Both the position numbers and the translations under genes were made by a program. Under the pieces are notes generated by a model. The model saw nothing but the letters and a program-made list of their open reading frames with translations, was not told the origin of the DNA and did no database searches. This document shows positions 1-8,740 of a stretch of 39,610 nucleotides of DNA, one piece after another (position 1 is the first letter of the stretch; each line of letters begins with the position of its first letter). This DNA comes from Desulfobulbaceae bacterium UBA5173 (GTDB lineage Bacteria; Desulfobacterota; Desulfobulbia; Desulfobulbales; Desulfobulbaceae): positions 1 to 39,610 of the forward strand of contig DHWV01000057.1 of assembly GCA_002413355.1 (NCBI GenBank), read 5' to 3'.

Positions 1-2
1 AT

Positions 3-327
3 GACTGGACGGCGAAACAGCGGACTCATGTTGTCGGCGCATTGGCCGGGGACAGGCTGCTGACCGCAGTGTTGTTCGATGGTGGCATCAATACGGACGT
101 TTTTGAGGCATGGATACAACAGGGACTTCTAAACGGAGCTGTTGTATCCATGCCTCATTCCATAAATCGGAGCGGATTCAAAAGGCGGTTGAAGCTGCCT
201 CCTTGAATATCTTCCGCCATATTCTCCTGAGTTGAACCCAATAGAGCATAAGTGGGCGTAAGCAAAAGCTCTCAAAAGAAAGCTGCGCTGCTCGACCGAT
301 GAACTTTTTCAGCAGCCCATACTGTAG
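3..327 (+). pseudogene. Decayed IS630-family transposase remnant (3' part)
   Basis: This is the 3' part of a DDE transposase gene, readable only by switching frames. From base 3 the protein reads like the IS630 core (LLTAVLFDGGINTDVFEAWI). Around 176 a second frame gives RIQKAVEAASLN. From 211 a third frame gives LPPYSPELNPIEHKWA, the hallmark block around the last catalytic Glu of IS630 transposases. That block is followed by an in-frame stop and then by AKALKRKLR up to a stop at 325-327. At least two frameshifts and one internal stop make it inactive. The 5' part is outside the window. I did not identify terminal inverted repeats or a TA target duplication. Confidence 0.8.
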
Positions 328-370
328 TCAATTTATTGTGCTACGGCTATACCCACCAAAAGGTGCCCCT

Positions 371-613
371 ATGTGCCTCGCTATACCCGGCAAACTGACT
401 GATATTTATGAGAAGGACAGCCTGCGCATGGCCAAGATTGACTTTGGTGGCGTAGCCAGGGAAATCTGCCTTGCCTACACGCCGGAAGCCAAGCTCGGCG
501 ATTATGCCTTGGTGCATGTCGGCTTTGCCATCAGCCTGATGGACGAAACCGAGGCGCAGGAGACCTTACAGCTGCTCAAACAGGTGTCAGAGGCGGGCCA
601 TGAAGCATCTTGA
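371..613 (+). CDS. hypC: HypC, [NiFe]-hydrogenase maturation chaperone
   Basis: This is the small chaperone (80 aa) that works with HypD to carry the Fe(CN)2CO unit to the large subunit of [NiFe] hydrogenases. The protein begins MCLAIPGKL, the invariant HypC start, where Cys2 is the iron-binding residue once the initiator Met is removed. An in-frame ATG at 299 would add 24 residues, but it would bury this N-terminus and starts inside the transposase remnant, so I chose 371, which has AAGGTG just upstream. The last 14 bases overlap hypD, indicating translational coupling. The gene lies directly downstream of the IS630 debris, so any original upstream hyp partners are not visible here. Confidence 0.95.
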   Translation: MCLAIPGKLTDIYEKDSLRMAKIDFGGVAREICLAYTPEAKLGDYALVHVGFAISLMDETEAQETLQLLKQVSEAGHEAS

Positions 614-1700
614 CGAATACCGCAGCCCGGAAAAAGTGCGGGCGCTGCTGCGCGAGCTGGAAGCCCTTGTCACCAAGCCTTGGGTGATCATGGAGATTTG
701 CGGCGGCCAGACCCACGCCTTTCTGCGGCACGGTCTGGATGCCCTGCTCCCGCCGCAGATTGAGTTGGTGCATGGGCCGGGCTGCCCGGTTTGCGTCACT
801 CCGCTGGAGCAGATTGACAAAGCCATAGCCATTGCCTCGCGGCCAGAGGTGATCTTCACGTCCTACGGCGACATGCTGCGGGTGCCGGGTTCGACCAAGA
901 ATTTGTTCGCAGTGCGGGCGGCGGGCGGCGACGTGCGGGTGATTTGGTCGCCGCTGGAAGCGGTGCAACTGGCTGAGGCCAACCCGGATAAGGAAGTGAT
1001 CTTCTTCGCCATTGGCTTTGAGACCACAGCTCCGGCCAACGCAATGGCGGTGCTCCAAGCACAGCAGAAAAATCTGCGCAATTTCTCCATCATCGCTTCG
1101 CACGTGCGGGTTCCGCCCGCCATGGAGGCTATTCTATCCAGCCCAAGCAGCCGCACCCAGGCATTTCTCGCTGCCGGGCATGTTTGCGCGGTGATGGGCT
1201 ATCATGAGTACCTGCCCCTTGCGCAACAATATCAGGCACCAATTGTTGTCACCGGGTTTGAGCCGGTTGATTTGCTCAACGGCCTCCGCGCTGCGGTGCG
1301 GCAGCTGGAGCAAGGCCGGGCAGAGGTGGAGAATCAGTATCAGCGTGCGGTGAGTTTGCCGGGTAATGCGGCTGCGCAACGCACGATTGAGGCAGCATTC
1401 CAAGTAATTGACCGCAAATGGCGCGGCATCGGCATGATACCGCAGAGCGGCTGGGGGCTGCGGCCAGAGTTTGCCGCCTTTGACGCAGAGCTGAAATTCG
1501 AGGTCAACACCTTGACTGCGCCGGAGTCGCCGCTTTGCATTGCGGGCGAAATCTTGCAGGGCAAAAAGAAAACCAGCCAGTGCCCAGCTTTCCGCAAGCA
1601 ATGCACCCCGCAAACCCCGCTGGGTGCGCCGATGGTCTCGGCTGAAGGGGCCTGCGCCGCCTATTACACCTATCACCGGGAGGCTGACCATGTCTGTTGA
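600..1700 (+). CDS. hypD: HypD, hydrogenase maturation iron-sulfur protein
   Basis: HypD (366 aa, the usual family length) is the [4Fe-4S] scaffold on which HypC and HypE assemble the Fe(CN)2CO cofactor of [NiFe] hydrogenases in the cytoplasm. Visible signatures are MEICGGQTH with Cys34, HGPGCPVC with Cys62 and Cys65, and a Cys-rich C-terminal part (CIAGEILQGKKK, then QCPAFRKQC and a late ACAAYY). These provide the cluster ligands and the redox-active thiols. The gene overlaps hypC by 14 bases and hypE by 11 bases, so the three are clearly one translationally coupled unit. hypA, hypB and hypF are not in the window. Confidence 0.97.
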   Translation: MKHLDEYRSPEKVRALLRELEALVTKPWVIMEICGGQTHAFLRHGLDALLPPQIELVHGPGCPVCVTPLEQIDKAIAIASRPEVIFTSYGDMLRVPGSTKNLFAVRAAGGDVRVIWSPLEAVQLAEANPDKEVIFFAIGFETTAPANAMAVLQAQQKNLRNFSIIASHVRVPPAMEAILSSPSSRTQAFLAAGHVCAVMGYHEYLPLAQQYQAPIVVTGFEPVDLLNGLRAAVRQLEQGRAEVENQYQRAVSLPGNAAAQRTIEAAFQVIDRKWRGIGMIPQSGWGLRPEFAAFDAELKFEVNTLTAPESPLCIAGEILQGKKKTSQCPAFRKQCTPQTPLGAPMVSAEGACAAYYTYHREADHVC

Positions 1701-2733
1701 ACAGTTTGCCTGCCCTGCGCCGCTTCGCCCGACAGAGACGGTCTTGCTGGGGCATGGTTCCGGCGGCGTGTTGAGCCGTGACCTGCTCCAGCGGGTCTTC
1801 CTGCCCGGCTTGGGCGGCGCAGCTCCGTCTTCGCTCGACGACGCAGCCGTGCTGACAGCAGGCGGGCAGAGGCTGGCCTTGACCACTGATTCGCACGTCG
1901 TTTCACCGCTCTTTTTTCCCGGCGGCGACATCGGACGGCTGGCGGTCTGCGGCACAGTCAACGATCTGGCTATGGTTGGCGCACAGCCTTTGGCCCTGAC
2001 CTGCGGCTTTATTCTTGAAGAAGGGCTGCCTTTTGAGATCCTGCGGCGGGTGCTGGCCTCCATGCAGGCGGCGGCGCAGGAAGCAGGGGTGCGTATTGTG
2101 GCGGGCGACACCAAAGTGGTGCAGCGGGGCGGGACGGATCAGCTCTTCATCAACAGCTCCGGCTTGGGCGTGGTAGCCGAAGGGGTGCGCATCTTCGGGG
2201 CAAATGCCCAACTGGGCGATACGGTCATCATCTCCGGCACCATTGGTGATCACGGCATCGCCGTACTGGCCGCCCGCGAGCAGCTTGGCTTTGAAACCCG
2301 GCTGGCAAGCGATGTCGCCCCGCTCAATCATCTGGTGGCGGCCATGCTGACGGCTGGCGAGGTGCATGTCCTGCGCGACCCCACCCGTGGCGGCCTGGCC
2401 ACTTCGCTGGTCGAGATTGCCGAGCAATCGCAGGTGGTGATTGAGCTGGAGGAGGAACGGCTGCCGTTCAAGCCAGCAGTCAAGGCGGCCTGTGAGCTGC
2501 TCGGCTTTGACCCGCTCTATGTCGCCAATGAAGGCAAATTAGTTGCTTTGGTCAAAGCGGAGGACGTAGATGCAGTGCTGGCGGCGATGCGGCGGACGAA
2601 ATACGGCGAAGATGCGGTCATCATCGGCAAGGTGACCAGTACGGGCAAAGCCCAAGTGCGGCTGTGCACGGCTATCGGCGGCACAAGGCTGGTGGACATG
2701 CTGCCCGGCGAGCTGCTGCCGAGAATTTGCTGA
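1690..2733 (+). CDS. hypE: HypE, carbamoyl dehydratase of hydrogenase maturation
   Basis: HypE (347 aa) belongs to the PurM/SelD-like ATP-binding superfamily. It dehydrates the carbamoyl group placed on its C-terminal cysteine by HypF to a thiocyanate, which becomes the CN ligand of the hydrogenase iron. The N-terminus has the expected LGHGSGG, and DDAAVL and GDTKVV are the ATP/metal-binding segments. The protein ends PRIC, so the obligatory C-terminal Cys is the last residue. An upstream in-frame ATG at 1540 lies deep inside hypD and does not look like HypE, so I chose 1690. The gene overlaps hypD by 11 bases. Confidence 0.97.
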   Translation: MSVEQFACPAPLRPTETVLLGHGSGGVLSRDLLQRVFLPGLGGAAPSSLDDAAVLTAGGQRLALTTDSHVVSPLFFPGGDIGRLAVCGTVNDLAMVGAQPLALTCGFILEEGLPFEILRRVLASMQAAAQEAGVRIVAGDTKVVQRGGTDQLFINSSGLGVVAEGVRIFGANAQLGDTVIISGTIGDHGIAVLAAREQLGFETRLASDVAPLNHLVAAMLTAGEVHVLRDPTRGGLATSLVEIAEQSQVVIELEEERLPFKPAVKAACELLGFDPLYVANEGKLVALVKAEDVDAVLAAMRRTKYGEDAVIIGKVTSTGKAQVRLCTAIGGTRLVDMLPGELLPRIC

Positions 2734-2791
2734 AAAACAGTTCCTCCTGCCGCCTGTTGACCGCGTGAGATATTTTCTTCCTCGTTCTTTT

Positions 2792-3712
2792 TCAGGACGC
2801 GCTGCAGATCATAGCCTCTAAGATGGCCTTGTGCATGTGCATCTTGTTTTCAGACTGATCAAAGACCACGCTCTGTGGTCCCTCCAGCACGTCCTCGGTG
2901 ATTTCCTCGCCCCGGTGCGCGGGCAGGCAGTGCAGGACAGCCGCATTCTTGGCCGCATTGGCCAGCAGTGCCGCATTGAGCTGATAAGGCCGGAACACCG
3001 CCAAACGCTTCTCCTTTTCCTGCTCCTTGCCCATAGAAGTCCAAACATCAATGTTGACCACGTCCGCGCCCTGCATGGCTTCTGCCGGGTCGCGCAGTAC
3101 GGTGACAGGCTGCGAGGCAATCATACGGGCTGCTGCAAGGATGCCGGGATCAGGCTCATAGCCCTCCGGGCAGGCAAGGGTCAGAGGAAAGCCGAGCACA
3201 GCAGCGGCCTGAATCCATGAGTTGGCCATATTGTTACCGTCGCCCAGCCAAACAATCTTCAGCTTTCTTGGATCGCCTTTTTTCTCAATCACCGTCATCA
3301 GGTCGCTGAGAACTTGGCAGGGATGATGCAGGTCGGTGAGTGCGTTGATCACCGGCACTTCCGAATAACGGGCCAATTCCTCAACCACCTGCTGGCCGTA
3401 GGTGCGCACCACCAGCGCGTCGGCGTAGCGACAGAGCACCCGCGCCATATCCTTGAGCGGTTCGCCCCGATCAAGCTGGGTTTCCTTTGCCTGCATGAAG
3501 ATCACTTGGCCGCCCATGCCGTACATGGCCGCTTCAAAGGACACTCTGGTGCGGGTGGAGGGTTTCTCGAACAACATGCAGATGTTCTTTCCGGCCAGCT
3601 GCTGATGACGGATGCCGGAAGCCGTTTCTTTTTTCAATGCTGCTGCCCGGTCAAGAAAGGACTGGAGCTGGGCCGGGGTGAAATCCTGTAACGCCAACAA
3701 ATGGTTGCTCAT
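2792..3712 (-). CDS. argF: Ornithine carbamoyltransferase
   Basis: This enzyme makes citrulline from ornithine and carbamoyl phosphate in arginine biosynthesis. The 306-aa protein contains the carbamoyl-phosphate motif STRTR (residues 52-56), HPCQ (130-133) and the ornithine-loop motif HCLPAHRGEE (261-270), as in anabolic OTCases. I chose the ATG at 3710-3712 (MSNHLLALQDF). A longer frame opening at 3826 would add 38 atypical residues running through the upstream terminator region. The gene converges on hypE with a 58-base gap. A minus-strand terminator upstream (3806-3848) separates it from the ABC permease gene, so it probably has its own promoter in 3713-3800. I saw no clear ArgR box there. 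Confidence 0.97.
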   Translation of the reverse strand: MSNHLLALQDFTPAQLQSFLDRAAALKKETASGIRHQQLAGKNICMLFEKPSTRTRVSFEAAMYGMGGQVIFMQAKETQLDRGEPLKDMARVLCRYADALVVRTYGQQVVEELARYSEVPVINALTDLHHPCQVLSDLMTVIEKKGDPRKLKIVWLGDGNNMANSWIQAAAVLGFPLTLACPEGYEPDPGILAAARMIASQPVTVLRDPAEAMQGADVVNIDVWTSMGKEQEKEKRLAVFRPYQLNAALLANAAKNAAVLHCLPAHRGEEITEDVLEGPQSVVFDQSENKMHMHKAILEAMICSAS

Positions 3713-3805
3713 GATAAAAAGTCTCAGTGTTCTGAAAGCAGGCTGCGCAGGGTGCCTTGCGCCCAAGCAGCGCAGACCTGCGCAGTTGAAAAAAGTATTG
3801 TTATA

Positions 3806-3848
3806 AGAAAAAAAGCGGTTTTGCAAAGCAATTCTGCTTGAAACCGCT
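3806..3848 (-). terminator. Strong Rho-independent terminator after the ABC permease gene
   Basis: On the minus strand an AGCGGTTT / AAACCGCT stem (8 perfect pairs, plus-strand arms 3814-3821 and 3841-3848) carries a small inner AGCA/TGCT stem and is followed by a run of seven T. It ends transcription coming from the permease gene (stop at 3991) before argF. In the rest of the 3713-3990 gap I see no gene. Confidence 0.85.
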
Positions 3849-3990
3849 CATTTCTTGTCAGCGATGAAAAAGATATGCCGAAGCGCGGTAAGGCCGGATG
3901 ATCTACAGCTTGCAGATTTTTTTCAGAAAAATAGCCTGGCTGAATTGAAGTTCATTGCAGGGCAATGCAAAATTGTCATGGCTGAAACAG

Positions 3991-5667
3991 TCATTGCTCC
4001 AAACTGCTGAGGCCTTTTTTCAGGCAGAAGAAGGCGGCGAGGCCGCCGACTGCGGCAATGACGAGCAATGAGCCGACGGAGAGCAGCACGCCCAGCGGAT
4101 CAATTGCACTGCCGCGCAGCCAGAAACGGAGCAGCCGATAATTGCCCCAAAAGCCGATGAGCAGCATGACCAGCTCCATCGCCAAGCTGACAAACATGAA
4201 GAGCATCATGCCAAAGCTACCCTGCACGGCGGTCCGGCTTTCAATCTTAAAATCAGCGTAGATTGCGCCAAAACCAAGGGCCAAGCCCAGCGCGCTCCAC
4301 GTGATCACCAAGCTGATGCCGATGGAAACCCACCACATCGGCCCGTTGATATGCAGCAGGGCATTGGAGGCGATGATCAGAAAAAGGCTGATTGCCGTGA
4401 ATGGAATGCAGTAGAACAGGTATTTGCAGAGCAGATAGGTTGGCAGCGGCAGCGGTGAGGAGCGGATGGCAAGAAAGGCCGGGCCTTCCGTGCCGATGGA
4501 GGGATAAACAAAGCGGGCGGCCAGCGAAGTGGCAAGAAAGCCAGCCAAGCCGATGTTGGCAAAGGCGATCAGATTGGTTAGGTATTCAGTAGGCAGCGGA
4601 GAGCGGTCTAAGGGCAGCACCTTGAAATTGTAGAGATACACCACCATCAGCGCGCCGATCAGGAAAAGCTGCGACCACTCGGTTGAATCGCGGAGAAAGA
4701 GCTTGGCTTCCTTATGAAGGATACGGCGCAGAGGCGAAGGATGGTAGGCGGAACTGCCGAAGGTCAGGTGGCCGCCGAACGATTCTTGGGCTTTGCTGAA
4801 GCCGTCAAAAAAGAAGCGGGCCATCAGCCATTCTCCAGCCCAAAAGAGCACCAGCGGCGTGAGCAGCAGCAACCCAGCGGCCAGCCAGTCAATGTTCTGC
4901 TCTTGGAGATAGCCGCCCAGTAGCTGATTGGCCCAAGCGGGCGGCAGCAGAGCGGAGCCGGGTGTTTGCAGACTGGAAAGGTAGTCAATAAAATTGGGAA
5001 ATTTGTCCGGGTCGGCCAAATCTTCCGGTTTGAGCAGGCGGATGATCAGATAGAGCAAAATGCCGAAGAGTAGCGAAAGATAGACCGTGATATCCTTGGT
5101 CTGTTTGGCCGGAAAAATCCTGACTAAGAGAATGGTTGCACCAAGGCCGATGCCGCTGGCAGTCAGAGCGGTGCTGAGAACAGTCATCGCCATGAGCGGA
5201 TGGTACAGCCAGCTGACTTTGAATACCGTGCCATACGCCCCAAACACCGGCAGGGAAAAAATCAGCATCATCCACGAGGTGTAGAGGAATGAGGTGAAGA
5301 AGCGCATTTGGAAGAGCTGTTCTCTTCGGATCGGCGCGGCGCAGAGAATTTCATTGTCCGAGGACAGATACAGTGAGGAAACCGCCGAGACCATGGACGA
5401 GAAAATCAGCATCGCAAACATGATCATCCACGCCATCTGAAAAATCTTCAGGCTGAGAATGATGCCCAGTTCGCTCTGGCTGTGGAAATAGCTGATCGTT
5501 CGCAGACTGGTCAGGTAAAGGGCGACAAAGAGAACTGCGCCAAAGGCCAGCACGGCAGCGGTGCGCAGCGAAATTTTGCCGCCCCGGAAGAAGCGGTTGC
5601 GGATGCTGTAAAAGAATGGCCGAAAGAGCAGAAGCGACCCTTGGCGGCAATCAGCAGAACAGTTCAT
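3991..5667 (-). CDS. ABC-2 type exporter permease, large
   Basis: This is a 558-aa polytopic inner-membrane protein. It has many hydrophobic segments, starting at about residues 35-55 and 75-110 and continuing to a last segment near 525-550. The N-terminal FRPFFYSIRNRFFRGGK and the pattern of paired helices suggest the membrane subunit of a putative ABC exporter. The natural partner would be the ATPase at 9989-10765 on the same strand, now separated from it by four genes. The start is well supported by GGAGG placed about six bases before the ATG at 5665-5667. The substrate cannot be told from sequence. A strong terminator follows at 3806-3848. Confidence 0.75.
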   Translation of the reverse strand: MNCSADCRQGSLLLFRPFFYSIRNRFFRGGKISLRTAAVLAFGAVLFVALYLTSLRTISYFHSQSELGIILSLKIFQMAWMIMFAMLIFSSMVSAVSSLYLSSDNEILCAAPIRREQLFQMRFFTSFLYTSWMMLIFSLPVFGAYGTVFKVSWLYHPLMAMTVLSTALTASGIGLGATILLVRIFPAKQTKDITVYLSLLFGILLYLIIRLLKPEDLADPDKFPNFIDYLSSLQTPGSALLPPAWANQLLGGYLQEQNIDWLAAGLLLLTPLVLFWAGEWLMARFFFDGFSKAQESFGGHLTFGSSAYHPSPLRRILHKEAKLFLRDSTEWSQLFLIGALMVVYLYNFKVLPLDRSPLPTEYLTNLIAFANIGLAGFLATSLAARFVYPSIGTEGPAFLAIRSSPLPLPTYLLCKYLFYCIPFTAISLFLIIASNALLHINGPMWWVSIGISLVITWSALGLALGFGAIYADFKIESRTAVQGSFGMMLFMFVSLAMELVMLLIGFWGNYRLLRFWLRGSAIDPLGVLLSVGSLLVIAAVGGLAAFFCLKKGLSSLEQ

Positions 5668-5757
5668 GAAATCCTCCGCATGGATGAACGGTTTGAACAG
5701 GTGGACAGTTCAGTGTAAACCTTTTTCGCCTGCTGTTCAATCTTGGTTCCTTCGTCA

Positions 5758-6195
5758 TCAGGCTTCCGGCAGAAAATCCTCATCGAGCAGCTCCTGCCAT
5801 GAAAAGGGGCAGCAGGCTGGAAACATCTTTCTGTCAATCCCGGTTTCCTGCTCGGCAAGCAGCACAGCCTTGCTGTAGGCCCTCGCCAGCGGTTCCTCAA
5901 GCTCATAGCTCAGACTGGGACTGTCTTCCAGCAGTTCTTTGATATCCAGTCGCTGCGTGGCGATAGTGTTTTTCCAGCTCCTTGAGCGTCTGACGGCCTG
6001 ATGCCTCCATTTCAGCAGATGGGCGATGAGCACGCTCAGTCGGCTGATCAGCTCCCTCTTTTCGCTTCTGCCCATTGTTTCCAGCTCCTCAGCGATGTTG
6101 TCCGCGTCAATTGCGTTGAAGTTCCGCTCACGCAGCAGTGCGGCGTTGCGCAGGAGCCACGCGTGAAAATCGTGTTGATAGGCCGTTGCTTCCAT
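5758..6195 (-). CDS. DUF29 family protein
   Basis: This 145-aa protein has the DUF29 pattern: an N-terminal YQHDFHAWLLRNAALLRERNF followed by DADNIAEELETMGRSEKREL and HLLKWRHQ, then a helical C-terminal half ending FSWQELLDEDFLPE. DUF29 proteins are common and often multicopy in cyanobacteria and other bacteria rich in accessory genes. To my knowledge no biochemical role is established. The ATG lies only 3 bases after the stop of the STAND NTPase gene and has no clear Shine-Dalgarno sequence, so it is probably translated by coupling to that gene. This makes it a candidate third member of the NLR module, or an independent hitch-hiker. Confidence 0.8.
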   Translation of the reverse strand: MEATAYQHDFHAWLLRNAALLRERNFNAIDADNIAEELETMGRSEKRELISRLSVLIAHLLKWRHQAVRRSRSWKNTIATQRLDIKELLEDSPSLSYELEEPLARAYSKAVLLAEQETGIDRKMFPACCPFSWQELLDEDFLPEA

Positions 6196-6198
6196 AGA

Positions 6199-8739
6199 TC
6201 ACACCATGATGTGTTGCGCGTTCAGCAGCTCCTCAATATTTTTCGCCTCCACCAGCCGCCGTTTATAGCCGGTCTTGACGATTCCCTTCTGTGCGGCGGC
6301 CAGATGCTCGGCGGCGGTGCGGGCAAGAACGGGCTGGCAGCTGGCAAGAGCCAGCCGTGCGGCCTCAAGATGGCAGTCAATGAGGTGCAGCTGCATTCCG
6401 CCGCGCCGGGCAATGTCCTCGCAGTCCTGCAAATCCCGTTCCGCTGCGGCAAAATGCGCTGCCCAGCGGCTGCACGCAGCACGGGCGAGCAGGCCACGCG
6501 GTAGCTCATCCTCTACACCAGCTTCACGCAGACCATCAACCGCCTGATTGAGCCATTCAACGGCTCGGCGGATAGGTTCAGCGTATCTGCTGATAGGTTC
6601 GACGGCTCCGCTAATACGTTCAACGTATCCGCTGACCAGTTCATCCGCTCTGACTGGCGGTTGAACGCAGTTCAAGTCCGGTGCAAGGCCGGAAATGACA
6701 GACAGGCCAGCTTGCGCAACCGCTTCCTGCACAGCGGCGCGGCCAAGAGAGAGTTTGTCCAAGGCTATATCCAACAGCCAATTAGCCTTTGTCACCCATT
6801 GCAGCGTCTTCTCCGCCCGCTCACGCACTTCCGGCCATGCGCCGCCAGCCAGCAGCAGGTCGCAATACTGAAATCCCCGCAACGAATAGAGCCGGTCGTA
6901 TTGCGGCTGCCATTCCTGCTGCATTTTTTCTGCCTCAGCGAACAAGGCATGGCTCTCCGCCAGTTCCCCGGCCTGATGCAGGGCATCAGCTAACGTGGTG
7001 CGGCACCCACTACGCCACGCAGCGTCGTCACTCCTGTCGACTAAGTCCACGGCCTGTTGTCCAACCGCAACTGCCTGCGCAACATCGCCGACAGTCAGAT
7101 ATAATTCGCTGAGGTTGGAGGCAGCTGCCGCTGCTCCTTTCCAATCTTCCTGTTGAATTCCCATTTCCAGCCCTGCCTGCATCGGCTCTGCCGCCTCGGT
7201 CAGCCGTCCAATGGCACGCAGGCCGAATGCAGCCACAATGAGTATCCATGCCTTGGCATCATCGGTCAATTCTGCGGCTGGCATACTCCACGGCACGGCA
7301 AAAAAATGGGCCACAACCGCTAAGTCAGCAGCAAACGCGCCAAGTTTACGGGTCAGATAATGTTCATCCTGCCGCTTTATCCTCGGCCAGTACACCTCAT
7401 CCAGTGCTTTTTGGTGCATCCCCGCCGCGCAGCCGTGCCGCACCGCCGCAAACAACGGCTCCATCTCCTCCAGCGTGTCTGGACGCTTTTTTGCTGCGGC
7501 CTTGAAGTGCTCATACAGCCGGACATGCGCCTGCTGCCAGCTCTCAGGGCGCAGCGCGGCTAGCCGTTTGCCGAAATACTGGCGCACCAGCGGGTGGGTG
7601 TCAAGGTTCTGCGGCTGCTCCGGGCGGTCGATGTTCAGCAGCCCTTGCTTGCGCAGCCGTGCACAGGCGGCGCGGAACACCCGCTCATCGTTCGGCAGAT
7701 CGAGAACGCCCTCCTTGCGCAGACAGGACATGGTCGCCGCAGAAACCGGGCGGTCGAACAGGCCGAGACAGAAGAGAATCTGCAAATCCGGGCAGCCGGA
7801 GAGCTGCCGCTCGTAGGCGGCCATCACCTTGAAGGCGTGGCGGCTCTCAGCGGTTTCCTCCGGGAAATCAGTCAGGCCGCGCAGCGTGTCCTGCTGCCGG
7901 ATGTCGCCGTTCTCGTATTCGCTCAGGTACTTGGCCAGCAGACTGAGGGACAGGGCGTGGCCGTTGTACGCCTCCACCGTGGCGCGCAGCTCATTGTCCG
8001 TGCCGATGATGCCAGCCGCGCGGAACAAGGCCAGACCCGCTGCTTCGGTCAGCGGCTTCAGCTCGTACTGGCGATGATGCGGCCTGCCCTCCAGGTCCAT
8101 CACCAGCTGGCGGGAGGAAATCAGCAGCAGGCCGTTGTTCTTCGCCGCGAGCTGTTTGCACAGGCTGATGAGCAGCGCGCCGTTCATCGCCCCGCCCAAG
8201 GAATACTGGAGCGGCTCCAAGCCGTCGAGCAGCAGCAAAGTGCGCTGGCGGCATACTAATTCAGCGAGCCGCACGCCCTTGTCATGCTCCGAGCGGATCA
8301 CGCTGCCGTCATGACCGAACCAGGCAAGCGCGCTGTCAAAGAATTCCGCCGCCGATGCCTGCTTGTCCTCGCTTGATCCCTGCAAATAGAACGAGTAAGC
8401 GTAGGCCGCATCCGCGCCGCAATACCGCTTATCGTCAATCCACCTCTGCATCAAGGAGGTTTTGCCCGCGCCGCCCATCGCAGTGAGCACGAGAACGTTT
8501 GTGTCCTCATCCTGCCAGGCTTGATCAATCAGCGCAAGCTCGTCTTCCCTGCCAAACAGCGCGGAACCGGTCGTCGGCAGGCGGGTGAGGTCGAATTTGT
8601 TGGATAGAGGGGGTGGAGGGGCGATTTTTTCAGGCGGGAGAATGATATTGACGTTCTCGCTGTTGCTGACATTGATGAGATTATTGTGACTGCCGCTGCT
8701 GTCCTGCTTGCTGTCGGTCATTTTTGGCATCCGAGTCAT
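6199..8739 (-). CDS. STAND/NLR-like NTPase with TPR-type repeats and N-terminal amyloid-like motif
   Basis: This 846-aa protein is a signal-transduction ATPase. Residues 16-34 form a short Asn/Val/Ile-rich motif that matches the C-terminus of the neighbouring 125-aa protein. A Pro-rich linker (35-45) and LFGRE (61-65) precede the P-loop GGAGKTSL (89-96). Walker B is LLLLDGLE (168-175) and a sensor-like LLISSR lies near 205-210. Winged-helix-like and TPR-like helical repeats fill most of the rest and presumably sense a trigger. Residues about 695-730 are five heptads encoded by 21-bp tandem repeats. The start could instead be Met4 or Met7 because no strong ribosome site is visible; a palindrome sits just upstream. 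Family knowledge: such proteins oligomerise on sensing infection or incompatibility and activate an effector. That role here is inferred. Confidence 0.85.
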   Translation of the reverse strand: MTRMPKMTDSKQDSSGSHNNLINVSNSENVNIILPPEKIAPPPPLSNKFDLTRLPTTGSALFGREDELALIDQAWQDEDTNVLVLTAMGGAGKTSLMQRWIDDKRYCGADAAYAYSFYLQGSSEDKQASAAEFFDSALAWFGHDGSVIRSEHDKGVRLAELVCRQRTLLLLDGLEPLQYSLGGAMNGALLISLCKQLAAKNNGLLLISSRQLVMDLEGRPHHRQYELKPLTEAAGLALFRAAGIIGTDNELRATVEAYNGHALSLSLLAKYLSEYENGDIRQQDTLRGLTDFPEETAESRHAFKVMAAYERQLSGCPDLQILFCLGLFDRPVSAATMSCLRKEGVLDLPNDERVFRAACARLRKQGLLNIDRPEQPQNLDTHPLVRQYFGKRLAALRPESWQQAHVRLYEHFKAAAKKRPDTLEEMEPLFAAVRHGCAAGMHQKALDEVYWPRIKRQDEHYLTRKLGAFAADLAVVAHFFAVPWSMPAAELTDDAKAWILIVAAFGLRAIGRLTEAAEPMQAGLEMGIQQEDWKGAAAAASNLSELYLTVGDVAQAVAVGQQAVDLVDRSDDAAWRSGCRTTLADALHQAGELAESHALFAEAEKMQQEWQPQYDRLYSLRGFQYCDLLLAGGAWPEVRERAEKTLQWVTKANWLLDIALDKLSLGRAAVQEAVAQAGLSVISGLAPDLNCVQPPVRADELVSGYVERISGAVEPISRYAEPIRRAVEWLNQAVDGLREAGVEDELPRGLLARAACSRWAAHFAAAERDLQDCEDIARRGGMQLHLIDCHLEAARLALASCQPVLARTAAEHLAAAQKGIVKTGYKRRLVEAKNIEELLNAQHIMV
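6550..6654. repeat. Five imperfect 21-bp tandem repeats inside the STAND NTPase gene
   Basis: Units lie at 6550-6570, 6571-6591, 6592-6612, 6613-6633 and 6634-6654, all 21 bases, so reading frame is kept. In the protein they give a heptad of the type S/R-x-A/Y-V/A-E-x-I/L (SGYVERI, SGAVEPI, SRYAEPI, RRAVEWL and more diverged ends). The hydrophobic residues at positions 4 and 7 would form one face of a helix. Confidence 0.8.
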
Positions 8740-8740
8740 G

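Noticed and set aside
299..370. Longer HypC from an upstream ATG
   Set aside because: It would hide the essential N-terminal Met-Cys of HypC and starts within transposase debris.
3864..4010. Small plus-strand open frame of about 48 codons in the argF-permease gap
   Set aside because: No ribosome site or recognisable features, and it ends inside the permease gene; it is probably chance.
5482..5718. Plus-strand small open frames across the permease gene and its 5' end
   Set aside because: They overlap a well-supported minus-strand gene and show no domain or ribosome site.
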